Shown here: in pieces, positions 1 to 10,866 of the stretch
Layout: every line of letters begins with the position of its first letter
Numbering within the stretch: position 1 is the stretch's first letter
Source: Leptobrachium leishanense
Taxonomy: Eukaryota > Chordata > Amphibia > Anura > Megophryidae
Length of the DNA: 64,000 nucleotides
Assembly (NCBI GenBank): GCA_009667805.1
Contig: CM019064.1
Location: forward strand, 386,384,049-386,448,048
Direction of reading: 5' to 3'
Translations under genes and position numbers: made by a program
The notes under the pieces: generated by a model
The model's input: the letters and a program-made list of their open reading frames with translations, nothing else
The model's database searches: none
What the model was told of the DNA's origin: nothing

Positions 1-87
1 GATGGTCTCATAGTTGAAGTCAGAACACAGTATGAGGAAATTGCTGCAAAAAGCAGAGCAGAGACTGAAGCTGCATATGCTAATCAA
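1..87 (+). CDS. Keratin gene 1 exon 5, 3' portion
   Basis: The reading frame is open from base 1 for 29 codons and includes [17 protein letters not shown], typical of the 165-nt exon 5 of type II keratins (coil 2). It ends in CAA followed by the donor gtatgt, in phase 0. Confidence 0.93.
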
Positions 88-3000
88 GTATGTGAAATGG
101 ATGTGTACAATCTGCAGTGATAACATAAAAATCTTTAGAACTATTAGTAAATGCCTTTTTTACATTGGACCATATTGACTGGGGGCATAGCTTAAACAAT
201 AATGTTGCAATAATTTGTGATAATTCATTATTAAATTAACAGAGCTTTAGTAGTTTTTGGACGAGACTTATTTTCATAATAATAATAACAATAGGAACCT
301 GCAAATGTGTAATTGTCTTGTTACTTTAATTACATATTTTGTCAGTCATTAAGCTTTATCGTATTGTCTGTCTCAAGAAAGCTTGTCCACAGCAGTTCAG
401 TGATTGGTTTACTTGCTACTAGTATTTTAAAGTCTTGTGAGACATATGAATTAACACAAAAATGAGCAGCATCTAGGTGAATATTTCTTTTTCAGGCTTG
501 AAATCCTTGGCTATGTTTAACCCTTTATCAATCAATAATAACAAGTAAATGAATGTGTCATAAAGAAGTAGAAACATAGAAACATAGAAAAATGTCGGCA
601 GATAAGAACCTTTCGGCCCATCTAGTCTGCCCAATTACATGGATACTTTACCTGGATTTATCTTTTGTTTAGGATAGCCTTATGCCTATCCCATGCTTGC
701 TTAAATTCAATCACTGTTTTGGCCTCTACCACTTCTACTGGAAGACTGTTCCATGTATCCACCACCCTCTCAGTAAAATAATGCTTCCTGATGTTACTTT
801 TAAACCTTTGCCCCTCTAATCTAAGACTATGTCCTCTTGTTTTGCTACTTTGTTTCCTTTTAAATATACTCCCTTCCTCTACCTTGTGGATTCCCTTTAC
901 GTATTTAAATGTTTCTATCATATCTCCTCTGTCTCGTCTTTTTTCTGCCTAAAATATATCCTGTTTGGTCCACTTACACATGTGGGGACATGTCTTGTGC
1001 AATATATATATTTGTGTTGCATGAGTGGTACACCAACACCTTATATTTTCAAGGACCAGAGACGATTTACCACAACACATAGTTACAAACTGTTTTTTGT
1101 TTTTCAAAGTATGATAAACTTAAAGAAACTGCTGGGCAGCATGGAGACAATCTAAAGAACAGCAAGAATGATATTCAAGAGCTTAATAGTTTGAATAAAA
1201 GACTACAGGCAGAAATTGAAAGTGTGAAGAAGCAGGTATGTAACAAAGGGAATGAATAAAAATTAAAAAACTAGAGACATGTAAAAAATAATAATCAATA
1301 TTTACATTATCTCACCGGTGCCTCCAATGTGCATAAATTAATATATTTATCATGTAGTTTGATTGTAATCCAATACATTTTCCACAATATCGTTACATTG
1401 TAGATTGTAAGTATTAAATCAAATATTTGACGTACTCAAAGCACTTATGAGCCCACAAGTATGTCTTGAACATTTTCATTCCCAACAACTCCTAACCTTT
1501 GATTTATGCAAACTAGATCAAAGTGTAGTAATGGCATAGCTGTAGTAATTATTGAGTGCAGAAAATCAGAAAATTATTGTAGTGTTTTTTAACTTTCTAA
1601 AAACTACTCACAAATTTATTGTATAATTAAAAGGATTTGCAGGTCATGAACAATTGTACTAAATGTCCCAACAGTTATGTTTCAACATTTATGTCCCAAT
1701 GTCCCAACATGGACCCTGTTCTAAGCGAAACTTGATTAAAGTGTGAATCATTTAGTATAACCCTACTCATTGATCATAATGGGTCCTGTTCCAATCGAAC
1801 TGCTAATTTCTAATGTCACAAAACCAATATATAGTGTCTTACAATAGTGTTGGTATCATGGAACTGTTAATGGTTACCGGCTCACACAACATTTTTCATT
1901 TAGCAGTGCATTACCAGCACATCCCCAATAAGGCCTATTATGTTTTATATAAGCAACATTATATAAAAATGATAATAGTTTGTTTAGTTATTTCTCAAAA
2001 TCTCACTGTTTCTACCATACATTTTATTACATTTTCCATATTTTTAATAATAACAATTGGGTAAACATTTTCATCAATGTTTGGATCTTCTAACAGATAC
2101 ATAAATCCATATTTGGTAAAGGTTAATGCTTTGCAATCAGCGATTTGTGATGCTGAATCCCGTGGAGAACATGCGCTGAAAGATGCCAAAGTAAAGCTGT
2201 TAGAGTTGGAGTCAGTCCTGCAGAAAGTCAAGGAAGACTTGGCCCACCAGTTAAAGGAATACCAGCAGCTTCTCAGTGTCAAAATGGCTCTAGATATTGA
2301 GATTGCCACATACAGGACTCTTCTGGAAGGAGAGGAATGCAGGTGTGTGTTTCCCATCTCAATATTCAGTCATTCTTTCAGGTGGTTAACTAGCAGTATG
2401 ATTAATAATACAAAAACCATAAACTTCCAAATATTTTTTTAATACATTTTTAAACGTAAAACGTTTGCGCGCGCAAATCACCGCTGGAATTACAATCCTC
2501 TCGCGTTTTTTCATCTGTCAAGCAATAACGTGCGTAAACTGGACGCGCACAAATGCTCGCGCAGTACCGTTGCGCGCAGAAATCAGTGTGCGCACTGTGT
2601 TTTTCTCACGATTCAACCAATCAGAATTAAGAACCACAATTATCTCACATTAAGAAATTGCGCCTGCCAAAGTCAATCTGATCATACAGTATATGCTGCA
2701 GCAATAATAAATGCAGAAACGACCTCTCCATTTTATTGGGATGGTATGAGAATGTGTAACCATACTTTGCTGCATTTGTTTTTATGGTGTATTTGGGTTT
2801 AGCCAGGTTGGTCAGATTTGCCATTAACACCAGCTTTTAGGAGTTGCTAAAATTATGCGAGCAAAGGCTGTGCGTTAAATCCTGCGCTTAGATTGTAATA
2901 CCATCCGCGTACCAGCGCACATTCGCATTTGTGCTCACAATGTTAAGTATAGGACGCACGCAGTACAGTACGCTTACAAAGGGTTCACGTAGGTTCACCC

Positions 3001-3689
3001 GCGGTAGACGATTACGCACGTTTGTTGTGCTGACTATGTAATACGGCATTCGGCGCAAAGGGTTTTACCCCTCGCGTTAATGGGTTTTTGCGCCGGCGCA
3101 AACGTTTGCGCGAAGATTGTAATTTAGCTCAAGATATTTAAAACGAGATCCAAAAACTTTTAACACATTTTCATACATAGTTTAGTACCTTTTTCCATAT
3201 CTATAACGCCTTTTCATTTAAATGATACAGAATCTGGTCAAGAGCAATTTTAATGTGTTTTTAATTAAGTTATGTAATTTTTGTGTATGTGCTTCTAAAG
3301 TAACTTGTTTAATATAATCTTGCTCCACTTAGCAATGATTGCACATGAACATTATTTATTTTGTTCTTTTCATTTGACTGACAGGATGCATGGGGAAGTT
3401 GACAACAATGTTAAAATATGTAAGTTCCACATTATTATGTTTTATTTTTAATCTGAATGATAATTGCTTTGGACTCTTTGAGTAATACAAATATCCTTTT
3501 TCTATAGCTGTGTTCAACATTGCAGGGAAAGTTGGGAGCTCAAATGCTTCAGAATGTGCAACTAGCTCATGTAACCGCAAAAGCAGCCTGAATGTGGCAG
3601 GAAGTACTTCCCAAACCAGTGGAAAGGCGGCATACACATCAGGAGCTCGGTCATCTTCTAGTGTCTCCATCAAGAAGACAGCTTATTAA
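1..3689 (+). CDS. Type II keratin gene 1, 3' part (partial; exons 5-9)
   Basis: The sequence shows five spliced segments: 1-87 (end of exon 5), 1110-1235, 2122-2342, 3385-3419 and 3508-3689. They join in frame to 216 codons plus stop. Exons 6, 7 and 8 are 126, 221 and 35 nt, the same as in the two complete keratin genes downstream. The protein covers the end of coil 2 of the rod, including the helix-termination motif [14 protein letters not shown], and a roughly 70-residue tail. The tail is Ser/Thr-rich and ends SIKKTAY, with no glycine loops, so it is unlike the tails of genes 2 and 3. From family knowledge, type II keratins pair with type I keratins as cytoplasmic filament proteins in epithelia. 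Exons 1-4 and the promoter lie upstream of the window. The exact paralogue cannot be named; type II keratin identity is very secure. Confidence 0.95.
572..955 (-). mobile_element. CR1-type LINE 3' end fragment
   Basis: On the minus strand an 87-codon open stretch (921-658) contains [20 protein letters not shown], the C-terminal signature common to CR1-group LINE reverse-transcriptase proteins. It is followed by a short 3' end that finishes in repeats of the form TTTCTATG (572-592 on this strand). CR1 elements are known for (ATTCTRTG)n 3' octamers. It lies in intron 5 of keratin gene 1. Confidence 0.7.
1110..1235 (+). CDS. Keratin gene 1 exon 6 (126 nt)
   Basis: The acceptor ttttcaaag precedes TAT GAT AAA and the donor gtatgt follows GAAGCAG. 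The translation contains [19 protein letters not shown] and ends AEIESVKKQ, the usual exon 6 segment of coil 2. Confidence 0.95.
2122..2342 (+). CDS. Keratin gene 1 exon 7 (221 nt)
   Basis: The exon encodes [20 protein letters not shown] at its start and the helix-termination motif [18 protein letters not shown] at its end, and the donor is gtgtgt. The 5' boundary is set by the conserved 221-nt length and frame. The acceptor ttggtaaag has a poor pyrimidine tract. The better-looking acceptor at taacag, 28 nt upstream, would lead into an in-frame stop. Confidence 0.9.
2448..3125. repeat. CpG-rich interspersed repeat, copy A
   Basis: About 680 bp rich in gcgc, gcgca and tgcgc, inside keratin gene 1 intron 7. 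It aligns along most of its length with 35390-36101 in the same orientation; for example both contain cgctggaatt, a catctgtc.agcaataacg block, and ggagttgctaaaattatgcg. Its left terminus is degraded. It is probably a non-autonomous DNA transposon. Confidence 0.7.
3385..3419 (+). CDS. Keratin gene 1 exon 8 (35 nt)
   Basis: The acceptor gactgacag and donor gtaagt bracket exactly 35 nt, the standard exon 8 size here. It encodes [12 protein letters not shown](S), the H2/tail junction. The usual MSGE is MHGE in this copy. Confidence 0.93.
3508..3689 (+). CDS. Keratin gene 1 exon 9 (tail, stop TAA)
   Basis: The acceptor ttttctatag precedes CTGTGTTC. The exon is open for about 60 codons to TAA at 3687-3689 and is rich in Ser, Thr, Ala and Lys, with two Cys and no glycine loops. 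A possible ATTAAA polyadenylation signal lies at 3719-3724, but it is very close to the stop and unconvincing. Confidence 0.92.
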
Positions 3690-4160
3690 AAAAGAAAGAT
3701 GCATTATACACTTAACTAATTAAAATTATCAACCACTCATCAGCCATACTGCATTTGTGGAGCAAATAATCCCTTGATACGCTTCCTAATAGAATATTGG
3801 ATACATGATATGTTTGGTGAATTGATAATAAGTACATGGTAGTACCCATGGTTACACTTAGGTGGCTCTAATTATAGTGATGTAGTTCTTAATGTGCGCA
3901 CTTAATGTAGTAATACGATTTTTAATTACTTTACGATAATTTGTTAGACAATTTTGGCTTTGCTGTCAAAGTAACTGTTATGAATTTATGTAAAACCCAG
4001 GGTTACTTCTCTTTTCTATCGTGCCAGCTTTGATCTACACAAAAAATTATTTTGTTTTTCTCTAAATGGATTGTTTTAACACAGATTGTAAAAACATGGT
4101 GGTTTGGCATTATTCAACAAAATCTGAACGCATCATTCTATTTAGTTTCAAGGTGTAACC

Positions 4161-4480
4161 TTAAAGGAACACTCTGCATATTCTGACCTCTTAATCTTTT
4201 TAAAATGGTCAGGATGGGAGGAGTGTCCCCCCCTTCTTCCCCCTCTCTCAGCCCCCTCGTTTTTGCTAAAAAGCTGGTTGAAGTGGAGGAGTTTCCTCCA
4301 CCCTACCCAGTGTCACCAGCAGCCGCGAAATTTGAATTTCCCAGCTGCTGGTTAGTACTCGGTTACTGGTGACGTTGGCACGCAGGGAGCGTGCCAACAT
4401 CACTATCTCTGAGACTAATTGCGCTAGCGATTAATCATGCTAGCTAGTGACTACTAAAAGGAGTTATATTAAAGATTTTA
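4161..4480. repeat. TTAA-ended MITE fragment (piggyBac-like)
   Basis: It begins TTAAAGGAACACTC. The reverse complement of the same end is found at about 24404-24418 (gagtgttcctttaa), where the adjoining bases also match. TTAA ends suggest a piggyBac-type MITE. The right end of this copy was not located. Confidence 0.45.
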
Positions 4481-4884
4481 GGTAAATCTAAAACATCACA
4501 CTTATCACAACATACTGTATATGTAGCATCATAGGTTGGGTACATTCAATTCACTAAACATAGAGTACTTCAAATTAAGTAATTAAATTTGAGGCCAGAA
4601 ATATTATTAATTGTTTCCTTGTTTCCTTTAATAAACTGCATTAAAAAGAGTTGAAAAGTGTGAAGATTATTTATTTCTCCTTGCATTGTATTAGGCTTAT
4701 AACAAGAGAACAAATGTTTATGTAATTTTGTGTTGACAATATTATCCATTTGAGAACTCTGGAAACTGGATGATTGCTCATGGTTGAAAAAAAAAAGAAG
4801 AGGGAATAGTTTACCAAGAGTAGTATAATAGCATTTTTTTAGTTGAAAAACTGTAACAGTATACTTGCATTTGAAATTCAACCA

Positions 4885-4946
4885 ATATGTAGCGCTGCGG
4901 AATATGCCAGCGCTTTATAAATAAAGAATAATAATAATAATAATAT
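4885..4946 (+). mobile_element. L2-type LINE 3' tail fragment
   Basis: It contains tagcgctgcggaatatgc and agcgctttataaataaagaa, followed by (AAT)n. This is the reverse complement of the 3' end seen at 10706-10790, 25118-25200 and 49527-49600. It is a short, strongly 5'-truncated insertion. Confidence 0.7.
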
Positions 4947-5162
4947 GTAGCATATTGACCTTCCACTGCAATGGCAGAAAAAAAATCAAATGTATATATG
5001 ACTGCATGTGATCTGCCATTTCCTATCGCCAACAGCAGAGTGAGACTGGGAACAAATAGTTCCTAAACTCCCTCCACGATTCCTCCATGATGGTGTGTGA
5101 TCTCGTGAGAGCGAGTTTGCGCATAGTTCGTGGCCAGGATGCACAAGGCTCCATGGAGTCGC

Positions 5163-5928
5163 TGTCATGGGTGAGGTCTGGCATGGGTGCGCAGGAGTGT
5201 GGGTGTGAGCCCAATGTGCAGTGAATATTGCAGCAGACAGGTTACAGGGCAAAAGGGGTTTATTAAGAACAGAAATAAATACCAAGATAGGCAGTACCAA
5301 AAGGTAGTATAAACAAATAAATAACAGGAGGGGAACACAATATCAAAATGAAGGTACAAATGGATACAGAACATAGAATGGTCTAAGTCTAGCAAGGGTC
5401 TGGCACACGATCTCCAAGCGAAAGTACAGAGGAATACAGAATAGAATAGTCAAAGTCTAGCAAGGGTCTGGTACACGAGTAAGTCCAGCAGAAAAACAGA
5501 GGGGTACAGGGGGGACCAAGAGGATACCGTATGAATGATGAGCAAAGCAGAGGAATGATCAGGAATGACAAATGTTCAGAGGGGATCCAGGCAAAAAGGT
5601 ATCAGGAGATCAGGAATTCAGGTCTGCTCAAGGCAAGGCTGGAGACTTCACTGGAGACTTCAATCAGGAAGCGTGGGACCAGGGGCGTAGCTTCCTTATG
5701 AGCAGGTCAGATCAGGCTGGATGAGGTGCAGGTGATGGATCAGGTTCAGAATACAAAACAAATCAAAGTCCAGAACCGTGCATGGGAAAAAAGGAAAAAA
5801 AACACAAAAACAAAACAAAGTCCTGGAACCTGCATACAGAATGCAGGACACGGAAAAAAGGGCAACAAAAAGGAGGTGTCAGAGGATCAGGGGGTCCAGG
5901 CCGTGACAGCGCCCAGTTGGCCATGACA
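5163..5928 (-). mobile_element. Solo LTR (766 bp) with 5-bp target duplication
   Basis: The unit begins TGTCATGG and ends CCATGACA and is flanked by perfect GTCGC duplications (5158-5162 and 5929-5933). TG...CA ends, short inverted terminal repeats and 5-bp duplications are hallmarks of an LTR. The minus-strand orientation is inferred from the related copy at 6144-6710, which has a polypurine-like tract next to it. It sits inside an older repeat (about 5036-5162 plus 5934-6135). Confidence 0.8.
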
Positions 5929-6143
5929 GTCGCGTGTAGTCCAGGAGCACATACTCGAGGTATCAGGCAGCCTTGCGCTTCATTCCAGGCCCAGGCACTA
6001 ATAAAGCACCTACTTTGGAATACGTACGGTAAATTGGGGATGGTAAGCCAAATCTGCAGGCGCAGACTTTCTTGCATACTGTCTCCATTTCCCCGACAGG
6101 TGTGAAATAGGGCCCATGGAGGGTTATTCACTAAGAAAAATGC

Positions 6144-6710
6144 GAAGGTACAAATGGATCCAGAAAATAGAATGGTCTAAGTCTAGCAAGGGTCTGGCAC
6201 ACGATCTCCAAGCGAAAGTACAGAGGAATACAGAATAGAATAGTCAAAGTCTAGCAAGGGTCTGGTACACGAGTAAGTCCAGCAGAAAAACAGAGGGGTA
6301 CAGGGGGGACCAAGAGGATACCGTATGAATGATGAGCAAAGCAGAGGAATGATCAGGAATGACAAATGTTCAGAGGGGATCCAGGCAAAAAGGTATCAGG
6401 AGATCAGGAATTCAGGTCTGCTCAAGGCAAGGCTGGAGACTTCAATCAGGAAGCGTGGGACCAGGGGCGTAGCTTCCTTATGAGCAGGTCAGATCAGGCT
6501 GGATGAGGTGCAGGTGATGGATCAGGTTCAGAATACAAAACAAATCAAAGTCCAGAACCGTGCATGGGAAAAAAGGAAAAAAAACACAAAAACAAAACAA
6601 AGTCCTGGAACCTGCATACAGAATGCAGGACACGGAAAAAAAGGCAACAAAAAGGAGGTGTCAGAGGATCAGGGGGTCCAGGCCGTGACAGCGCCCAGGT
6701 GGCCATGACA
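6144..6710 (-). mobile_element. Truncated LTR, second copy of the 5163-5928 family
   Basis: It matches 5350-5928 almost base for base at an offset of 794, then 782 after a 12-bp duplication present only in the first copy (ggagacttcact). It ends ccatgaca. On the minus strand the LTR is directly preceded by AGGAGGGGGGTGA, a polypurine-tract-like sequence (6711-6723 on +). It is therefore the 3' LTR of a minus-strand element whose internal region follows at 6711-8157. Confidence 0.8.
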
Positions 6711-6871
6711 TCACCCCCCTCCTGAGGGTGCACTCCGGGCACCGAAGCTGGGACAGGGGATACAGAGTCCGGATCGTCCATAGAAACATGTGGGGGCTGC
6801 TCAAAACAGGTCCAGGTAGGTACAGCGGGCCAACTTGCCGTTAGAGGCCCGGAAAAAGTTCCATGAAGCAG

Positions 6872-8157
6872 TCAATTGGAGTCAGACGAGACATCAAGGT
6901 TCCTCCATAGTTCAGGGTAGCGTCTGACCACCATCAAGAACTCCTTTCGGACCAATACACCAGAGGGCGTCCTGGAGTAGCCCGTAGGTGCGGGTCCTGA
7001 GGCAGGGTATTTCGTGCCAGTTTTACTATTTGGATCTTGGAAGTCCTCGTAGAGAGCCGCGAGTACAGCCCTTTCCGAGCCAGCATCGGGCACAGAGTCA
7101 TGGACACAACTCGGCGGTGAGTCTATAGTAGCAGTGCTCGGAGGAGTAGTGCCCTCAGTATGGCTTTGCTGAGTACTGGGAGCCTTGGCTCGACGGCGGC
7201 GGCTACGGCCCTTCGGCGGAGACAGCTTGGGGACGACTGCTGGGCTCTGCGGCGACACTGTGGAAGCGACAGCTGGGCTCTGCGATGACTCTGTGGAAGC
7301 GACAGCTGGGCTCTGCGACGACTCTGTGGAAGCGACAGCTGGGCTCTGCGACGACTCTGTGGAAGCGACAGCTGGGCTCTGCGACGACTCTGTGGAAGCG
7401 ACAGCTGGGCTCTGCGACGACTCTGTGGAAGCGACAGCTGGGCTCTGCGACGACTCTGTGGAAGCGACAGCTGGGCTCTGCGACGACTCTGTGGAAGCGA
7501 CAGCTGGGCTCTGCGACGACTCTGTGGAAGCGACAGCTGGGCTCTGCGACGACTCTGTGGAAGCGACAGCTGGGCTCTGCGACGACTCTGTGGAAGCGAC
7601 AGCTGGGCTCTGCGACGACTCTGTGGAAGCGACAGCTGGGCTCTGCGACGACTCTGTGGAAGCGACAGCTGGGCTCTGCGACGACTCTGTGGAAGCGACA
7701 GCTGGGCTCTGCACCGACTCTGTGGAAGCGACAGCTGGGCTCTGCGACGACTCTGTGGAAGCGACAGCTGGGCTCTGCGACGACTCTGTGGAAGCGACAG
7801 CTGGGCTCTGCGACGACTCTGTGGAAGCGACAGCTGGGCTCTGCGACGACTCTGTGGAAGCGACAGCTGGGCTCTGCGACGACTCTGTGGAAGCGACAGC
7901 TGGGCTCTGCGACGACTCTGTGGAAGCGACAGCTGGGCTCTGCGACGACTCTGTGGAAGCGACAGCTGGGCTCTGCGACGACTCTGTGGAAGCGACAGCT
8001 GGGCTCTGCGACGACTCTGTGGAAGCGACAGCTGGGCTCTGCGACGACTCTGTGGAAGCGACAGCTGGGCTCTGCGACGACTCTGTGGAAGCGACAGCTG
8101 GGCTCTGCGACGACTCTGTGGAAGCGACAGCTGGGCTCTGCGACGACTCTGTGGAAG
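6872..8157 (-). pseudogene. LTR-element internal ORF with an 11-residue repeat domain
   Basis: A minus-strand frame is open for about 429 codons. The N-terminal two thirds are 27 tandem copies of an 11-residue unit (STESSQSPAVA). An Arg-rich patch (RSRRRRAK) follows, then a unique C-terminal region of about 100 residues containing DFQDPNSKTGTKYPASG and RRYPELWRNLD. There is no ATG at the start; the frame simply enters from unrelated DNA at about 8157, so the 5' end is missing. Position just upstream of a polypurine tract and LTR suggests the last ORF of a retroelement. I do not recognise the family and no enzymatic motif is visible. Confidence 0.55.
7258..8148. repeat. 33-bp minisatellite, 27 exact-length units
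   Basis: The unit begins ctgtggaagcgacagctggg. From 7258 to 8148 is exactly 27 x 33 bp with no indels. Only the first units (ggcgacact, gatgact) and one internal unit (gcaccgact near 7711) differ. Most reading frames on both strands remain open through the array, so open frames here are not evidence of separate genes. Confidence 0.95.
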
Positions 8158-8328
8158 CAAACAACGTTAAACAACCGTATTTAGTAAATAACCCTCATAG
8201 ATTAGCTCTTAAAATGTCATCTGGGTTCCATCACAAATTTCAAAATATACTTAAATAATATTGATTTTTAGTAGCACTGTAATGGCAACACATGTTTGGT
8301 TAGTTCTGTATACTTAGAGGAACAAATA

Positions 8329-8763
8329 CAGGTTGAGCACCCCTTATCTGGAATTCATGGGATCCTGATCCCTGAGCATTCTTGATTAGAGATTTTTTCC
8401 GTAATTCAGAATCCAGAAGAATCCTATGCCTGAAAGGAATTTAATCACAGCAGAAGAGGTGCAATCCCCTTACTGCTGCAACCAGCAGTATGTACACATG
8501 CTGGGAGCACTGTGCAGTCTTTTTCCATGGACCTGCCGCTAAGAGCCAGCGTGACTCGGTGCAGCATGTCACATGCTGGGGCTACCCAGAGGTTCTCAGT
8601 GTGTGCCGTGGTTTGCTTCAGTGACTGGGAGCTGGGTTCCTAAATGGCAGGACCCATCTGGAGCTCCCCTAATCCAGAATTACTAAAATTCAGAAGACTG
8701 CAAAAATTCTGTTTTTTGGAGTCTCACAGATTTTAGACTTAAAGATATGGGGTGCTCAACCTG
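8329..8763. mobile_element. TA-flanked MITE (pogo/Tc1-mariner type), copy 1
   Basis: The ends are CAGGTTGAGCACC and GGTGCTCAACCTG, perfect inverted repeats, each flanked by TA (8327-8328 and 8764-8765). It is 435 bp with no coding capacity. TA duplications and CAGG ends fit the Tc1/mariner/pogo superfamily. A diverged relative is at 45962-46365. Confidence 0.8.
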
Positions 8764-8869
8764 TACTCCACTTAGTGAGAGTTTTCCATGGGGCTAGGTT
8801 ATACGATTTTTATATTTTCATTCTAGTTTCTAGATTTACATTTAGATTTTTTAATGTGAAAAATCTCAA

Positions 8870-9780
8870 ACCAGGGGCTTTATTCCATAGTTGGTGCTAA
8901 TGATATGTAATTGTTAGCGCTAGGAGAAGTAAGTTTAACGTCTGGCATCAATATTCCAATCCTGATGCTAAACTGGGGTGAAAAAGGTTTGCGCCTCGCA
9001 GCTTGCATGAGCTTACTCCACTTAAGCATTTCCTATATTTAACACGGGGAGGACAATCAATTTTTAGGGTCTCGACAAGTGAAATATTAGACAGTGGCGG
9101 CACAAACTACCATTGGAAAGCGCAAGTCAACATTTTAGCACCTTCTAAAAGCTGTTGGTAAATGATTCTGCAAATTCAAAATCATTTAACACTCTCTAAA
9201 CCCCCCCAAAAAATTCCATACTCCCCTCTCATCCCACGATGAAAAGGGTTACCCGATCCGTTGCTTCGTCTTGCTGGAAGTAGAGTGAGACTGAGGACAA
9301 ATAGTTCCTAGTATCCCCCGGCAATCACTCTGCGGAACTGAGCGATCTTGCGAGAGCAAGGTCGTGCAGACCTCACGGCCTGGATGAGCAACCCTCCATG
9401 GAGTCCTATGGATTCCCGTAGCTGATACTTGTGGTAGTGTGGAAGCACTACTACAAATATCAGGAAGACTAGCGCTGCATTTCGTAGTTAGGTGCTGAGA
9501 TAGCTCCTTCCCAGGAATGAGACGTTAACATGGAGACATAAGGGAAAATCTGCTGTTTGGCCCATTGGTGTGGTAACTAGAGCGAGGACTTTGTAATATC
9601 TTGTTTATCCTAACGGTATTACTGATTGTGCGCTTCATGTTATGTATGGGGGGGCGCAAAGTGCAATAAACGCTTTCAACTAGCGCAATCAACGATGTGC
9701 TAACAGATTTTTACCGGGTTTAGTGCTAGGAAGGTAATATGGGGGCATGTGTTAAAGTCACTTATCCTGTCGTTAACCCT
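8870..9780. repeat. Interspersed repeat related to 5036-6135 and 57095-57595
   Basis: It shares blocks with the DNA flanking the solo LTR and with 57095-57595, for example gagtgagactg, acaaatagttccta and ccatggagtcctatg, and a ttctgca...caaaatcattta block. It is AT-poor in the centre and has no ORF. It is probably a non-autonomous DNA element; the ends were not resolved. Confidence 0.55.
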
Positions 9781-10705
9781 TACATATCTGAATGCTACAG
9801 TTAGATTTCAGTATAATCTAGCCATTAGTAGGGCCCCAAAACCATTGTCATCCAGTTTTTGTAAAAGTACTGTAAAAAAAAGTAAAATATGATTTTTTAT
9901 TAACACTACCACTTACATAAGCTGTAAATAGATTATAATGTGTTTTTAGTTGTAATGCACAAGTAAACACATTATAAACACATGCTGCTGTTTTTTCTTT
10001 TTCTGAAGTAATTACATGTAAAAAGGAAAAAAATTTTTATCTCGTTTCCATTTTGTAGATTTTTTGCGATGATTCAATATTTTCCAAAATATGTGCAAAA
10101 GCTCTCCTTTACTGCTGTTCTTTATTTAATCTACAGTATTTAACAGTTAATGAGGTAGAGGAGGGAAAGTTTAGATAAGGCAGCAGGAGACTATTGCTCT
10201 CCAGGCTACATGAGATAAGATATGGCAGCTGAATGAGATAAAACAGAGAGCTTAAAAGACTTCTAATCTACCCCCTGGTGATGTCCCTTGAATACATCGA
10301 CCACAGCATAGAATGATATGAGCCAGTGATCGACCCATAGACTCCATTCTATGGCTGAAGCCACACAGTGAGGAGCAAGTGATTTAAAGATACAGGGGGA
10401 GGGGCAGTTTACAACACAAAATATCACACAATGAATGCACCCAGTGACACATATAGAGTAACATGTTTTCTTATCAAACACATGAGAAAAACAAAGCACA
10501 TGTAAGATATCTGCAACATAAAATAAGGACATTTCATTTTGTGGTGGTAGTGGCCCTTTAAATATAAAATATTAAATATAAATTTAAATCTTTTCATGCT
10601 ATTCCATTATATACAAGTGGGCCCAACAAAATCATCAGGTCGATAAACATCTGAATGTGGCCCTGCCTTGTGAGTTATTTCAAAGGTTGCATAAGTCAGG
10701 TTCCT
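9781..10705. other. Intergenic, no recognised feature
   Basis: AT-rich sequence without a credible gene. An 89-codon minus frame (10532-10263) shows no recognisable domain. Nothing else supportable was seen. Confidence 0.6.
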
Positions 10706-10866
10706 GAATGCAAATTATTATTATTATTATTATTTATTTATAAAGCGCCAGCACATTCCGCAGCGCTGTACAATAGGCACAGTATTGACAGGGTTACAAT
10801 ACAATACATTGAACAACATTTGACAAACATTACAGGAGGAGATGAGGGCCCTATTCCCGTAGGAAC

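Noticed and set aside
2077..2121. Upstream extension of keratin gene 1 exon 7
   Set aside because: Using the taacag acceptor gives an in-frame stop. The conserved 221-nt exon and coil sequence begin at 2122.
5389..6365. Two identical 60-codon minus frames (5571-5389 and 6365-6183)
   Set aside because: They lie in the two copies of the LTR and have no domain; duplication alone does not make them genes.
7258..8148. CRISPR-like array
   Set aside because: There are no spacers between units, and the context is a eukaryotic retroelement.
7185..8258. A 357-codon + strand frame through the 33-bp array
   Set aside because: The stop-free 33-bp unit leaves most frames open. Only the minus frame joins to a unique, non-repetitive C-terminal region next to an LTR.
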